From: Brumimicrobium oceani
GTDB lineage: Bacteria; Bacteroidota; Bacteroidia; Flavobacteriales_D; Crocinitomicaceae
Direction of reading: 5' to 3'
Assembly: GCF_003143775.1 (NCBI RefSeq)
Contig: NZ_QFRJ01000002.1
Location: forward strand, 144,501 to 208,500
DNA length: 64,000 nt
In this document: positions 52,349 to 61,813 of the stretch, piece by piece
Position numbering within the stretch: the first letter of the stretch is position 1
How the letters are laid out: each line of letters starts with the position of its first letter
Notes under the pieces: model-generated
What the model was told of the DNA's origin: nothing
Seen by the model: the letters and a program-made list of their open reading frames with translations, nothing else
Databases searched by the model: none
Program-made: the position numbers and the translations under genes

Positions 52349-53497
52349 CTATTTCTTGGCTAATTTAATTGCCTCTGCAATTGGAATTCTTTTACCATTC
52401 ACAAAGCCTACCACAAAGGCATACTCAAAACCAATACTTTGCATTTCAACTTTATATTCATTGGCCGCCTGAAAATCATTTTCAAACAAACCAGCTGTGT
52501 ACTTATATAAACCATCTTGTTTGTATTCTTTCACTGCCACATTATTAAACCTTTTATGGTTTACTGATAATGGCACACGTGATGTTTCTACCTGAACTTT
52601 AAAGTAAACTTTGTCTTTCTCTTCTTTGAATACAATCTTTTCATTTTCATCACTTTGTTTAATTTCTTCAATAGAAGCTTCAAAACCAGCACCGTTTTCA
52701 ACCAAAGTATTTACTCCTTCTATCTCGGCCACATATTCTTGAAAAGCCTTGAAAATTACATTTGCCATTTTAATTTGATTCACTGGGTCATGCAAGAACT
52801 TTTCCTCAGAGCTATTGGTCAGAAATCCAGTTTCAATTAAAACACTAGGCATTGTAGTTTTGTACAAGACAATAAACCCAGCTTGCTTAACCCCTCTATC
52901 ACGGCGACCTATGCCTTTAAATTGTGCTTGAATTTTTGAAGCTAAGTTGATACTTTGATTTAAGAAAACGCTTAACTGCAATTGTCTGGCAATAATAGCA
53001 TCCGGAGTTAACTCGAAGTCTTTGTATTTCTCGTCACTATTCTCCTCAAATAAGATTGTGCTGTTCTCCCGCTCTGCTACTTGTTCTTGACTTTCAGTTC
53101 TGTGAAGTCCTAAAACGTAAGTTTCTGTACCATAGGCTGCAGAACCCGCGGCATTGGCATGAATAGAAATAAAGACATCGGCATGGTTGTCATTAGCCAA
53201 TTTAGCGCGCTGATCTAACTCTACAAATTTATCTGAATCTCTGGTGTAAATCACTTTTATATGTGGATACTTACTTTTAATGTACTCTCCCAATTTTAAA
53301 CCTATAGCTAAAACCACAGTTTTCTCATTGGTAATTCCACCATGACATCCTGGATCTTTCCCTCCATGTCCCGGGTCAATTACTACAGTTCTAATCCCAT
53401 TAGACAAAACGTCATTTAGATTTTCTTGTGCGAACATTGGAAGAACAGACCACAGAAGTGTAAATAATACTATTGTTTTAATTTTTTTTGACCACAC
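52349..53497 (-). CDS. N-acetylmuramoyl-L-alanine amidase, GTG start
   Basis: Exported zinc amidase of 382 residues. The GTG start (53497) is followed by a signal peptide (IKTIVLFTLLWSVLPMFAQ). The Amidase_3 domain is about 30-250: VVIDPGHGGKDPGCHG (His), ISIHANAAGSAAYGTETYVL, and VLIETGFLTNSSEEKFL (catalytic Glu). The C-terminal part (about 285-382) resembles a SPOR-like peptidoglycan-binding domain. Start of an operon of five minus-strand genes, divergent from lptD. Confidence 0.94.
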   Translation of the reverse strand: MWSKKIKTIVLFTLLWSVLPMFAQENLNDVLSNGIRTVVIDPGHGGKDPGCHGGITNEKTVVLAIGLKLGEYIKSKYPHIKVIYTRDSDKFVELDQRAKLANDNHADVFISIHANAAGSAAYGTETYVLGLHRTESQEQVAERENSTILFEENSDEKYKDFELTPDAIIARQLQLSVFLNQSINLASKIQAQFKGIGRRDRGVKQAGFIVLYKTTMPSVLIETGFLTNSSEEKFLHDPVNQIKMANVIFKAFQEYVAEIEGVNTLVENGAGFEASIEEIKQSDENEKIVFKEEKDKVYFKVQVETSRVPLSVNHKRFNNVAVKEYKQDGLYKYTAGLFENDFQAANEYKVEMQSIGFEYAFVVGFVNGKRIPIAEAIKLAKK

Positions 53498-53564
53498 AAC
53501 AATGTAATTTTTTAGATTTGCATCCGTTTAGTTTATCTATTATATACAAATTTACGAGTTCCTA

Positions 53565-56114
53565 TTGAGCAAAAAATATTCCATAACGCATTTTTTCGTC
53601 GTTGGATTGTTAATAATTCTATTAACACCTTCATTTTACGCTCAAGACTCTCTTCAAGTGCAAGAGAAAAAGCGTATTTACAGAACCAAAGATGCTCTAG
53701 AATCTCGTGTTACCTACTCTTGTACAGATTCAATAGTTGCTAATCTAAAGACAAACAAAATATCCATTTACGGTGATGCTATTGTTGAATATGATGGCAT
53801 CAAAATGACTGCAGACCTCATTGAACTAGACACCGATAAAAGTGAAATCTATGCCATTTACACCATAGATGAGGAAGGAAACAGGGTAGGGATTCCGAAA
53901 TTTGAAGAAGGAACACAGTCTTTTACTGCGGCAAGCATTCGCTATAATTTTGAGACAGAAAAAGGTTTTATCGAGGAATTAAAAACCAAGCAAGAAGAAA
54001 TGTACCTTCAAATGGGAGTTGCAAAGCGTCAAAAAAATGAGCAAGTACACTTTACTCAAGGTAAATTTACCACTTGCGAATTAGACGACCCTCACTTCCA
54101 CTTTCAACTTTCCAAAGCAGTGATGGTTCCTAGCGAAAGAATTGCCACTGGCCCTGTTAATCTGTGGGTTAAAGGAATTCCGACTCCTTTAGGACTTCCT
54201 TTTAGTGTTATCCCTACAAAAGATCAGGAAGAGGAGCAAAATGGATTTATATTCCCAATGTTCACTCCTGTTTCGCAATACGGATTTGGGTTTCAAGACT
54301 TAGGCTACTATTTCCCAATTAAACAATCGGAGCATATTCAAACAACCATGTATGCGACTTTATATTCTCGTGGGACATTTGAAATTAGAAATCAAACCGA
54401 CTATAAAAAACACTACAAATTTGCCGGAAACTTAAATCTACAATACAGTTCTTTTCGACAGTCTTTCCCTTTAGATTCAATTAGAAAAGAAAAAATTGTT
54501 GTTCAATGGCAGCATTCTCAAGAGCAGAAAGCTAATCCTTTTTGGAGATTTAACTCTAGTGTTAATTTTCAATCTGACAATAGCGGTAAGACAGACTTGG
54601 ACAATTTAAGTCAGCAATACTTTCAAAACAATTTTAATTCAGACATCAACCTAATTCGTAGTTTCCCCGGAAAACCTGTTACGATAGGGTTAAAAGCAGC
54701 CTTAAAACAAAACTCCGCTTCCAAGAATATAGATGCTGACTTACCGACTTTAAATGTGAATGTTAACCGTTTCTTTCCATTTAAAGCATTACGAAAAAAT
54801 AAAATTGGAGAAGAAAAATTCTATGAGAAAATTGGTGTCACCTATGCCCTTGAAGCAAAAAATAGAGCAATTTTTGGTGATAGTTTAATTTCACAAGGAA
54901 GGTATGATTTAATAGAGAATCAAATGCAAAATGGTATCCAACATCGCATTGGAACAAATTATCCTTTACAATTATTCAAGAAAACCTTGACATTAAATAC
55001 TACAGCCCAATACAACCTGAGAATGAATTTTCAGTCTATAGAAAAACGCTATGTAGATTCTTCGAACCTAATTGTCAATGACACTTTAGATGGCTTAGGT
55101 CTTTCGCAAGATGTTGCATTCCAAACAGAATTATCCACCAACCTCTATGCATACTACAATTTTGTCGGCAATAGTGGAATGAAAATGCGCCATGTAATCA
55201 CCCCACGAATTTCTATGAGATACCAGCCTAACCTGAGCTCATTTCGAACAGATTATTTAGGCCCAAATGGTGATACTGTAAAGTATTCTCCCTTCGAAAA
55301 CAGTTTATATCGTGAAGGTCTAGGCCGAGAAGTGGGATTAATCAGCTACAACTTAAATAACACCTTTGAATTAAAACACCGCAACAGAAACGACACGATT
55401 GACGAAGAGTTTACAAAAACCAGAATTATTGATGCCTTCTCCATAAGCGGAAACTATGACATCTTCAAGGATTCCATGCAGTTTTCCGATATTAACTTCA
55501 ATTTAAGAATAGCTCCAATCAAAGGGTTGAGTATTGTATCTGGAGCTTCGGTGTCGCCTTATGCTTGGGACGGTAATGACAATTTCTATGATGAATATGC
55601 TTTTAATAGCGGGCAGGGCTTTGGGCGAGTTACAAAGGCAAATATTTCTACCACTTACACCTTTACAGCGAAAGAATCCAGGGAGGAAATTAATAAAACA
55701 CAAGAGATAATGGGCGATCATTGGGGGGCTGACTTCCAATATTATGCTTTAAATCCACATGAAGTGATCAATTTTGAAATTCCGTGGAAAATTAACCTAA
55801 CACACACCTTTTTTGTAAACTTGAACCAATCTAATCCTGATGAAAGATACAGTAGAAACCAAAATATTGTTCTTTCTGGAGATGTAAGTTTTACAGAGAG
55901 ATGGAAGTTGGGATTAAACTCAAGCTACGACTTAAATATGAAGGAATTAACTCAAACGCGTCTTTCCCTAAGTCGCGATATGCACTGCTGGCAGCTTTCA
56001 TTCTACTGGACACCCGTTGGTGGACAGCAAAGTTTCCTCATCAGGTTTAATGCAACCTCTGCCCTATTCCAAAGTGCCAAATTGGAATTGAGAAAACCAC
56101 CGGAATTCCTTTGA
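53565..56114 (+). CDS. lptD: LPS-assembly protein LptD/OstA-like, TTG start
   Basis: Outer-membrane lipopolysaccharide translocon of 849 residues. The TTG start at 53565 gives a signal peptide (HFFVVGLLIILLTPSFYAQ). The N-terminal periplasmic OstA part is about 50-170 (LKTNKISIYGDAIVEYDGIK). A long barrel with Phe/Tyr-rich strands and loops follows (LGYYFPIKQSEHIQTTMYAT), ending with TRLSLSRDMHCWQLSFYWTP, in the LptD C-terminal pattern. Divergent gene order with the amidase is common in the phylum. Confidence 0.93.
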   Translation: MSKKYSITHFFVVGLLIILLTPSFYAQDSLQVQEKKRIYRTKDALESRVTYSCTDSIVANLKTNKISIYGDAIVEYDGIKMTADLIELDTDKSEIYAIYTIDEEGNRVGIPKFEEGTQSFTAASIRYNFETEKGFIEELKTKQEEMYLQMGVAKRQKNEQVHFTQGKFTTCELDDPHFHFQLSKAVMVPSERIATGPVNLWVKGIPTPLGLPFSVIPTKDQEEEQNGFIFPMFTPVSQYGFGFQDLGYYFPIKQSEHIQTTMYATLYSRGTFEIRNQTDYKKHYKFAGNLNLQYSSFRQSFPLDSIRKEKIVVQWQHSQEQKANPFWRFNSSVNFQSDNSGKTDLDNLSQQYFQNNFNSDINLIRSFPGKPVTIGLKAALKQNSASKNIDADLPTLNVNVNRFFPFKALRKNKIGEEKFYEKIGVTYALEAKNRAIFGDSLISQGRYDLIENQMQNGIQHRIGTNYPLQLFKKTLTLNTTAQYNLRMNFQSIEKRYVDSSNLIVNDTLDGLGLSQDVAFQTELSTNLYAYYNFVGNSGMKMRHVITPRISMRYQPNLSSFRTDYLGPNGDTVKYSPFENSLYREGLGREVGLISYNLNNTFELKHRNRNDTIDEEFTKTRIIDAFSISGNYDIFKDSMQFSDINFNLRIAPIKGLSIVSGASVSPYAWDGNDNFYDEYAFNSGQGFGRVTKANISTTYTFTAKESREEINKTQEIMGDHWGADFQYYALNPHEVINFEIPWKINLTHTFFVNLNQSNPDERYSRNQNIVLSGDVSFTERWKLGLNSSYDLNMKELTQTRLSLSRDMHCWQLSFYWTPVGGQQSFLIRFNATSALFQSAKLELRKPPEFL

Positions 56115-56433
56115 TAATGATGTTTAATGTTTAAGGTTTAATTATTAACGAGGTTTGCGCTGGACATTCTTTGATAGTATAATGACTGATTAAAGGTTTG
56201 TCACTTGGAATTTTGACTATCAAAAAACTACATCAGCTTTAAGATCTAAAACAATTAATTCGGAGCACCATTTCCGTCAGCTGCCGGAGAGGTACAGAGA
56301 AAGGTCAATTTTGGGAGTACATAATTATGATTCAATCCTTTCCATTAATCCTTCCTAAGAGAAAAATTAAAACTAGCACTTTTGATAAATAGAGGAAAAT
56401 ATTATTGGGGCGCACACAGTTATAAATGCTCCA
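56115..56433. other. Intergenic, 320 bases, one imperfect dyad
   Basis: No gene seen. TTTGATAGT (56170-56178) pairs with ACTATCAAA (56216-56224) with a nested TGAC/GTCA; a possible terminator for lptD, but there is no T-run. Confidence 0.4.
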
Positions 56434-56841
56434 TTAAACAAGCCGTTCATTCAAAACCTTACGAATTTTCTTAGCATCTCCTATTGAAAAACTTTTCAGT
56501 TTCACTATTTCATTTCCCATGGTGTAGACGACTATCATGGTGCTGATTAATCTTCTGTCTAACTCAAATGATGAGATTCGTTTAAATGGAATGGCTATTT
56601 CGTCCACTCCAATAAAATTACTGTTCCTTTTTCTATAAATTAATTCACTCGAAGTTATGGTCACACGATCTGGAGTGAGCAGGCTTCCTCCTAAAATAAA
56701 ATTTGAAGAAAAGCTAAATGTTTCAAAATTATTCGCACTATTTACCTCCTTTGAATTAATGGATGGTCCTAACTTAATTCCACAGTTGGAACAAAAGTTA
56801 GCTTCTTTAAATATTTCATTTCCACAATTCGAACAATACAT
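56434..56841 (-). CDS. Zinc-ribbon protein with PH-like domain
   Basis: A 135-residue protein. The N-terminal zinc ribbon has CSNCG (Cys3, Cys6) and CSNCG (Cys17, Cys20). After an Asn/Ser linker, the C-terminal 80 residues (VTITSSELIYRKRNS, IPFKRISSFELDRRLI) look like a bacterial PH-type beta domain. No signal peptide. Monocistronic; function unknown. Confidence 0.85.
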   Translation of the reverse strand: MYCSNCGNEIFKEANFCSNCGIKLGPSINSKEVNSANNFETFSFSSNFILGGSLLTPDRVTITSSELIYRKRNSNFIGVDEIAIPFKRISSFELDRRLISTMIVVYTMGNEIVKLKSFSIGDAKKIRKVLNERLV

Positions 56842-57027
56842 ATAAAAAGTTGTTTTAACAGAAAATAATTTTGCGATATATTAGTTATAAGTTAGATTAA
56901 AACACCAAGATAGCAATTCAAAACTGTTCATCTAAATAATTTATTAATTTAGTAAAATTAGCCCATTTGAATTAATAAGATTTTATATATATTGAAACAA
57001 TAATTGTAAGTTCAACACAGAGAAGCT

Positions 57028-57609
57028 ATGGCCATTGATTTATCATTTGAAAACAAAAGAAAACCGCGTAAAGGGCGAGTACTAATTTCCGACCCTTTTT
57101 CTAAAGACGATTATTTTGGTCGCTCTGTCGTGTACATGTGTGACCACAACAGTGAAGGCACTTTTGGTTTTGTGTTGACCAATTATTTAGATATTGATTT
57201 ATCGGAAGTAGCCAAAAACTTCCCCGACGTCGGAGCCAACATAAGTGTTGGCGGTCCTGTTCAAACCGAAAATATTTTCTTCATTCATACACTAGGAGAT
57301 CAGCTTCCTGGAAGTGTAGAGGTAGATGACGGAATTTATATTGGTGGTGATTATGATTTATTGACGCAACAACTCAACGAAGGAACTGCAAATTCAACAC
57401 AGGTGAGGTTCTTTTTAGGCTATTCTGGTTGGGATCCTGGTCAGTTAGAAGAAGAAATCAACAGAAACAATTGGATTGTGGCGCCTGTTTTAAATTCGCA
57501 AGAAATTATGGACACTTCCGTTACAGACATTTGGCAACGATTTATGAAAAGAGAAGGGAAAAAGTATGATATTTTATCGCGCGCGCCCCTAGACTTCAAT
57601 GATAACTAG
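57028..57609 (+). CDS. YqgE/AlgH family protein
   Basis: A 193-residue cytoplasmic protein. Features are KGRVLISDPFSKDDYFGRSV, DHNSEGTFGFVLTNYLDID, VGGPVQTENIFFIHTLGDQL and FFLGYSGWDPGQLEEEINRN, all YqgE/AlgH hallmarks. The biochemical role is not settled. A TTTG-N18-TATATTGA promoter candidate is upstream. Confidence 0.95.
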   Translation: MAIDLSFENKRKPRKGRVLISDPFSKDDYFGRSVVYMCDHNSEGTFGFVLTNYLDIDLSEVAKNFPDVGANISVGGPVQTENIFFIHTLGDQLPGSVEVDDGIYIGGDYDLLTQQLNEGTANSTQVRFFLGYSGWDPGQLEEEINRNNWIVAPVLNSQEIMDTSVTDIWQRFMKREGKKYDILSRAPLDFNDN

Positions 57610-57719
57610 GAGTATTCATGCTTAACCCTAATTTTTATTTCGAAAAAAACAAAGAAACATTCAAGTTTAAAATTGATATATTCATTTTTGAGGCAATCAA
57701 CAAAACCAAGCCTAAAAAA

Positions 57720-58505
57720 CTAATACAAAGCAGTTAACAAAGCCAATGTTTCAGAGGCTTCAACCTGCTTTGAGGATGGTGTCTTGTATTCCACGTTGGC
57801 ATCTTTTCTTGAAATCATTGGTAAGTCATCCAGTTGTTGAAGTTCTGCGTCCATTTTACTTGTTGAAGGTACTTGAACAATTTCCTCCAAATAAATCTCT
57901 TCCGTGTCGTCACTTTTTAACGTAGTGCTTTCTTGTTCTTGTTCTTTTACCGCCTGTGGTACAACTCGTTTGGGCTGATCTACTGAAACTTCTTTTATTT
58001 CGGCACTGCTATTCTCAATCAATTCCTTTAACTCAACTTTATTATGAGTTTCATTTGTTTCACTCACTTTTTTGGGTTGGACTCTCTCCACCTCCAATTT
58101 TTCGTTTTCTTCATTCATCGCATATTGAGCTGGATTTTCTTGCCATAAAAATGGAATAACAAGCGCTACAATCAAAGCAATCATTGCCAATTGAAAAGCT
58201 GGTTTTTTAAAAACATGTGTATCTCGTGGAAAGAAAAATATTAAAAAGCGATTCAAGAATCCGTCAGTTTTAACTGCATGTTTAGCCGAAAACCTTTCAT
58301 TTAGGCGCTGCTTTACATTTGGTGTCAATTGTTTTTCATTTTCAATATTGAAATCTGAAACAGCAAGAAAAGTCATTTTTAAAGCATCGAACTCCTCTTC
58401 ATTCGACGCCCAATCTTGAACAATTTCCTTCTCTTTTGGAGTCAATTCAAAATAGCTTTTCTCTACAATTATATTTTTAACAAAATCTTCCATTTTATTC
58501 TTCAT
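57720..58505 (-). CDS. Anti-sigma-like single-pass membrane protein
   Basis: 261 residues with an N-terminal cytoplasmic domain (about 1-105), one helix (about 106-122: AMIALIVALVIPFLW) and a long acidic Glu/Gln/Lys/Thr-rich extracytoplasmic tail. The start overlaps the ECF sigma gene by 11 bases, the usual arrangement for an anti-sigma factor; no zinc or HxxxCxxC motif is visible, so the assignment is by context. Confidence 0.65.
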   Translation of the reverse strand: MKNKMEDFVKNIIVEKSYFELTPKEKEIVQDWASNEEEFDALKMTFLAVSDFNIENEKQLTPNVKQRLNERFSAKHAVKTDGFLNRFLIFFFPRDTHVFKKPAFQLAMIALIVALVIPFLWQENPAQYAMNEENEKLEVERVQPKKVSETNETHNKVELKELIENSSAEIKEVSVDQPKRVVPQAVKEQEQESTTLKSDDTEEIYLEEIVQVPSTSKMDAELQQLDDLPMISRKDANVEYKTPSSKQVEASETLALLTALY

Positions 58506-59085
58506 TTATAGGGTTATAGGCCTGCAAAACTCCAGCGATTTTCTTTGTCGCATAAAACAAGCGCGACTTCACAGTTCCTTCATTAATTCCCATTACCTCT
58601 GCGACTTCTTTCACTGAGAATCCATCCATATGTCGCATAACAAAAACTTCCCGGTGTTTCTCATCCAATTTTGATAATGACTTGGCTAAATCACTACTAA
58701 AATTCTTTTCATTTAATTGTTCTTCAATAGGCTGGTTGTTCGCTGAAACTTGTAATTCTGATGAAATACCATTATTTGTGTTTGACCGTACCGCCATCTT
58801 TTTATACTCGTTTATGCACATGTTGTTCGCTACAGAATAAATCCAAGTTTTAAAGCTTCTATTGGGATCGAACAATTCGGGTCTATCGATTAATTTGGCA
58901 AACAAATCATGCATAAAGTCCTCTCCTTTTTCTTTGTCGTGCTTTAATTTTCGAGTAAAATAATAAGCCAACTTTGAACCATAGCGTTGATAGACTTCAT
59001 CAAAAGCACGTTCATCGCCTTTGCTCATCAGTCGCACCAAATGCTCATCGCTTTGTTTTTTATAATTGACTCTAAATATCCCCAT
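58495..59085 (-). CDS. ECF-type RNA polymerase sigma factor, module 1
   Basis: 196 residues. Region 2 (about 10-90: DEHLVRLMSKGDERAFDEVY, FKTWIYSVANNMCINEYKK) and region 4 (about 130-185: LDEKHREVFVMRHMDGFSVK, EVAEVMGINEGTVKSRLF) are complete. It is second in an operon after a 369-residue secreted protein and before the anti-sigma-like gene. Target promoters are not visible. Confidence 0.93.
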   Translation of the reverse strand: MGIFRVNYKKQSDEHLVRLMSKGDERAFDEVYQRYGSKLAYYFTRKLKHDKEKGEDFMHDLFAKLIDRPELFDPNRSFKTWIYSVANNMCINEYKKMAVRSNTNNGISSELQVSANNQPIEEQLNEKNFSSDLAKSLSKLDEKHREVFVMRHMDGFSVKEVAEVMGINEGTVKSRLFYATKKIAGVLQAYNPINEE

Positions 59086-59086
59086 C

Positions 59087-60196
59087 CTATTTATTCAAAA
59101 GCGCTTCTACCTGAATTTGTTTATTAGATAATTTAGCAATCTGAAGCATTAAATCTTCAATTTCATGAATTGATTGAACATCCATCTTTTTTAAATACAC
59201 ATTTCTTACATTAAACAAGAAGGGTAAATAATTACTCAACACTTCACTTCTACCGCCTTGATTAACGTGCTGAGTAATTAATGATTTTAAGACCTCTTCA
59301 TATTGTTTTATATCAAATTTCACATCCGAAAACCCAGTCAAAGAGTAGCCCAGGCCAATGGTATTTATCGTTTTCCCTTTAGATAAATACTCCTTGGGCA
59401 TCGAAGGCGCCGCTATGATTTGTTGGTTTTTATTCATCTCAATAAATTCTATAAAAAAATCTGTTCCAATAATATTGTTATTCGGAATCTTAAATCCTCG
59501 CTTTTTTAATCGTTTTCTATATTCCACACTTTGTAGATGCTCCAAACTAATTATTTCCACATCATTTCTTATGTTTTTTATTTTCTGCTGAATAAGTAAG
59601 GGGTAGGTATCATTTTCTCCATGACTAATCAAAATAGTATTTGCGGGCAAAGACTTCAGCAAGTTTACCGCGAATAAGTCCAAATTCATTGGAAAAACCC
59701 TCATAGAATGTAGACTTTTTAGATATTGGTTGAGCTTTTCCTCCCTATCCGTAATATAGAAATAAGCACTAAACTCTTTCAGTACTTCAGCACTATTTGG
59801 CCGAATAAAAGCTGCTTTTTCTAAACTTTCAATTTTTGAAAAATCATAATTTCCTACTTGATAGTTGAGTAAATGATATTCAAAACTATTATTGTTTATT
59901 CTTGCTATTTCTTTCAATTGCAACTCCATGTTTTGCTGTTGTTCCGCTGTAGGAGTTTTCCTATATGGAGACAATGAAATGCTTTTCAATTCAGACTGCA
60001 AGTGATTTACATTTAATTCAAAAACCTCGGTCTGTGAAGGAAAAGGCTTTGCTCTTTTAGATTGAACATCCCTCTGAACTTTTTGATTTTCCTGTTTTTC
60101 CAAAGCCGGAGAGTTACTCTGGTTTGAATTTATTGGAACATTCTGAGCATTCACTAGCAGTGAAAAAAAGATAAATAATATGAGTATTTTATACAT
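59087..60196 (-). CDS. Exported protein with DUF2723-C-terminal-like domain
   Basis: 369 residues with a signal peptide (MYKILILFIFFSLLVNAQ) and a Gln/Asn/Ser-rich segment (about 20-60). The second half contains ANTILISHGENDTYPLLIQQ (about 195-215), which recalls the C-terminal region of the Bacteroidota DUF2723 membrane proteins (GDNDTYPLxYxQE). Two TPR-like helical pairs may lie about 95-185. It precedes the ECF sigma gene by one base, so it may be a regulated product or part of the signal chain. Confidence 0.6.
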   Translation of the reverse strand: MYKILILFIFFSLLVNAQNVPINSNQSNSPALEKQENQKVQRDVQSKRAKPFPSQTEVFELNVNHLQSELKSISLSPYRKTPTAEQQQNMELQLKEIARINNNSFEYHLLNYQVGNYDFSKIESLEKAAFIRPNSAEVLKEFSAYFYITDREEKLNQYLKSLHSMRVFPMNLDLFAVNLLKSLPANTILISHGENDTYPLLIQQKIKNIRNDVEIISLEHLQSVEYRKRLKKRGFKIPNNNIIGTDFFIEFIEMNKNQQIIAAPSMPKEYLSKGKTINTIGLGYSLTGFSDVKFDIKQYEEVLKSLITQHVNQGGRSEVLSNYLPFLFNVRNVYLKKMDVQSIHEIEDLMLQIAKLSNKQIQVEALLNK

Positions 60197-60312
60197 AATG
60201 ATGCTTATTTTTATGGCTGTACATCTTTAGATTGAAAAGGTTCAGTTTTGATTCATAATAGACCATTAGAAAAAGAGTATTAAAAACTTGAGTAGCTAAA
60301 TTACAATTAAAA

Positions 60313-60576
60313 ATGAAGAGTTCCATCAGCAAAAAAGAATTCACTAAAATGTCATTGCAAAAGCGCTATGAGGTCCTTAAAAATAAAGGAGAGTATGTAG
60401 GTGTAAGGCAACTTGGAGATCACAGGATTCATTTATATGCTGTATCTAATTTTTTCGTCGAAATGTGGATATTGTTTTGTATTAATGAAATAAGATGGAT
60501 TGAAATTCAGAACAATCAATCTATTTTAAATGAATATACCGACAACATTGACATAAAGAAAAATCTAGGACTATAG
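60313..60576 (+). CDS. Small conserved hypothetical protein (87 residues)
   Basis: Soluble protein with GEYVGVRQLGDHRIHLYAVS and FFVEMWI stretches, which resemble a short Bacteroidota family with GEYLGSRxY...YKVxLYxLxxFYVEVW. No function is known. It is a single gene; start at ATG 60313. Confidence 0.65.
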   Translation: MKSSISKKEFTKMSLQKRYEVLKNKGEYVGVRQLGDHRIHLYAVSNFFVEMWILFCINEIRWIEIQNNQSILNEYTDNIDIKKNLGL

Positions 60577-60687
60577 ATCATGAAGTCTCGCTATTAAGAT
60601 AAAGCCCAAAACAAACCAGTATTGAGGAATAAATTAAAATTTGGAGTAAGTAATTACTAAAATTACTTTTCGAAACTTAGTAAGTAG

Positions 60688-61497
60688 TTATTTAATCACT
60701 TTTCTCCGAACAACACCTGCGGATGTTTCTACAACAACAAAATAAACTCCAGATCCTAATTCTGAAACATCTAAAACAGCCTTAAATGCAGAAGACTCCA
60801 TTTTTTCACCCATCACTTTTTGTCCAAAAGAATTAAATATTTCAACATTTTCAATAAGCACATTTGATGTATTTAGGTCAATTTCATCTAGCACAGGATT
60901 TGGATAAATAGCAAGATTAATTTCCTCCGACATCGTGGACAAAGGGTCTTGTTCTCTAACGTAAATACTGTCTAAGTATAATTTATATCCGTCGTAAGTT
61001 GTATTTACAAAAGCAAAATACACTGTTTCACCCGCGTAATCTTCTAAATTCTCGGTGTGTTTATTCCAAACGGGGAGCTCATTACTCACAACAACTAAGG
61101 TATCCGTAAAATCAGCGATTGAATTACCTGTTTTGGAGATCATCACTTTATAGGAATCAGGAAAAGAAGCGTCATGCGAAAGTCCACTCCATGAAATGAA
61201 ATTCCCAGAAGCTCCGAGGGTCATTTGGGAAGTGATTAACCAACGGTCAGCCCTATCTACAGGACTAAAATAGGAAGTACTTGAAGCTGTTCCGTTCGTT
61301 GCATCCGTCGGATCTTCTTTAATAATCCAAGCACTTGTATACTCCTGCACATCATTAGCCACTGTGTTTCCGTCATTATCAATAATTGTAAAATTTGCGG
61401 GAAGGCTTGATGAATCAAAATTCTCTTCCAAAATTGAAATTTGTCCAATTAAACTTGAACTAATAATTACTGCTAAAACTGTAAAAACACTCTTCAT
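60688..61497 (-). CDS. T9SS type A cargo with choice-of-anchor J-like domain
   Basis: 269 residues. Signal peptide (MKSVFTVLAVIISSSLIGQ), a cleaved-adhesin/choice-of-anchor J jelly roll (about 20-180: LEENFDSSSLPANFTIIDND, DRADRWLITSQMTLGASGNF) and a type A sorting domain (about 190-269: LAIYPNPVLDEIDLN, ENVEIFNSFGQKVM, LDVSELGSGVYFVVVET). Probably a secreted surface protein. Confidence 0.92.
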   Translation of the reverse strand: MKSVFTVLAVIISSSLIGQISILEENFDSSSLPANFTIIDNDGNTVANDVQEYTSAWIIKEDPTDATNGTASSTSYFSPVDRADRWLITSQMTLGASGNFISWSGLSHDASFPDSYKVMISKTGNSIADFTDTLVVVSNELPVWNKHTENLEDYAGETVYFAFVNTTYDGYKLYLDSIYVREQDPLSTMSEEINLAIYPNPVLDEIDLNTSNVLIENVEIFNSFGQKVMGEKMESSAFKAVLDVSELGSGVYFVVVETSAGVVRRKVIK

Positions 61498-61627
61498 CTA
61501 TTCCATTCATTTAATTGAGGCAACACGCATCAATTTTTGCAATACAAATGTAATAAATTCGATAGACAAATTTTGCATTCAAGATAAGTTAACATTTGAG
61601 GTAAAAGTTTTCCGTATAGTAATAATT

Positions 61628-61813
61628 TTAAAATTGTGAGATTACAAAAAATAGGGCAACAGCGGACGTACCTACTGTGCCCCAAAATCCTATTGATTTC
61701 CAATATCCAGTTGAATCTTTTTTCAATCCTTTAAGAATTGAGTCAAAATCTTGCTGTTTTTGAATTTCCTCGGAGGGAACTTTCCACCGATTATAAACTA
61801 CTTTTCGTTTCAT
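61628..61813 (-). CDS. Small membrane protein coupled to an ECF sigma gene
   Basis: 61 residues with a Lys/Gln-rich N-terminus (MKRKVVYNRWKVPSEEIQKQ) and one C-terminal helix (SIGFWGTVGTSAVALFFVIS). The ATG overlaps the sigma-factor stop by 4 bases, the reason to accept such a short frame. Its membrane position and coupling suggest a small regulator or anti-sigma-like partner; unproven. Confidence 0.55.
   Translation of the reverse strand: MKRKVVYNRWKVPSEEIQKQQDFDSILKGLKKDSTGYWKSIGFWGTVGTSAVALFFVISQF

Noticed and set aside
56170-56224. Terminator for lptD
   Set aside because: The dyad has no T-run and a long loop, so I list it only as a dyad in the gap.
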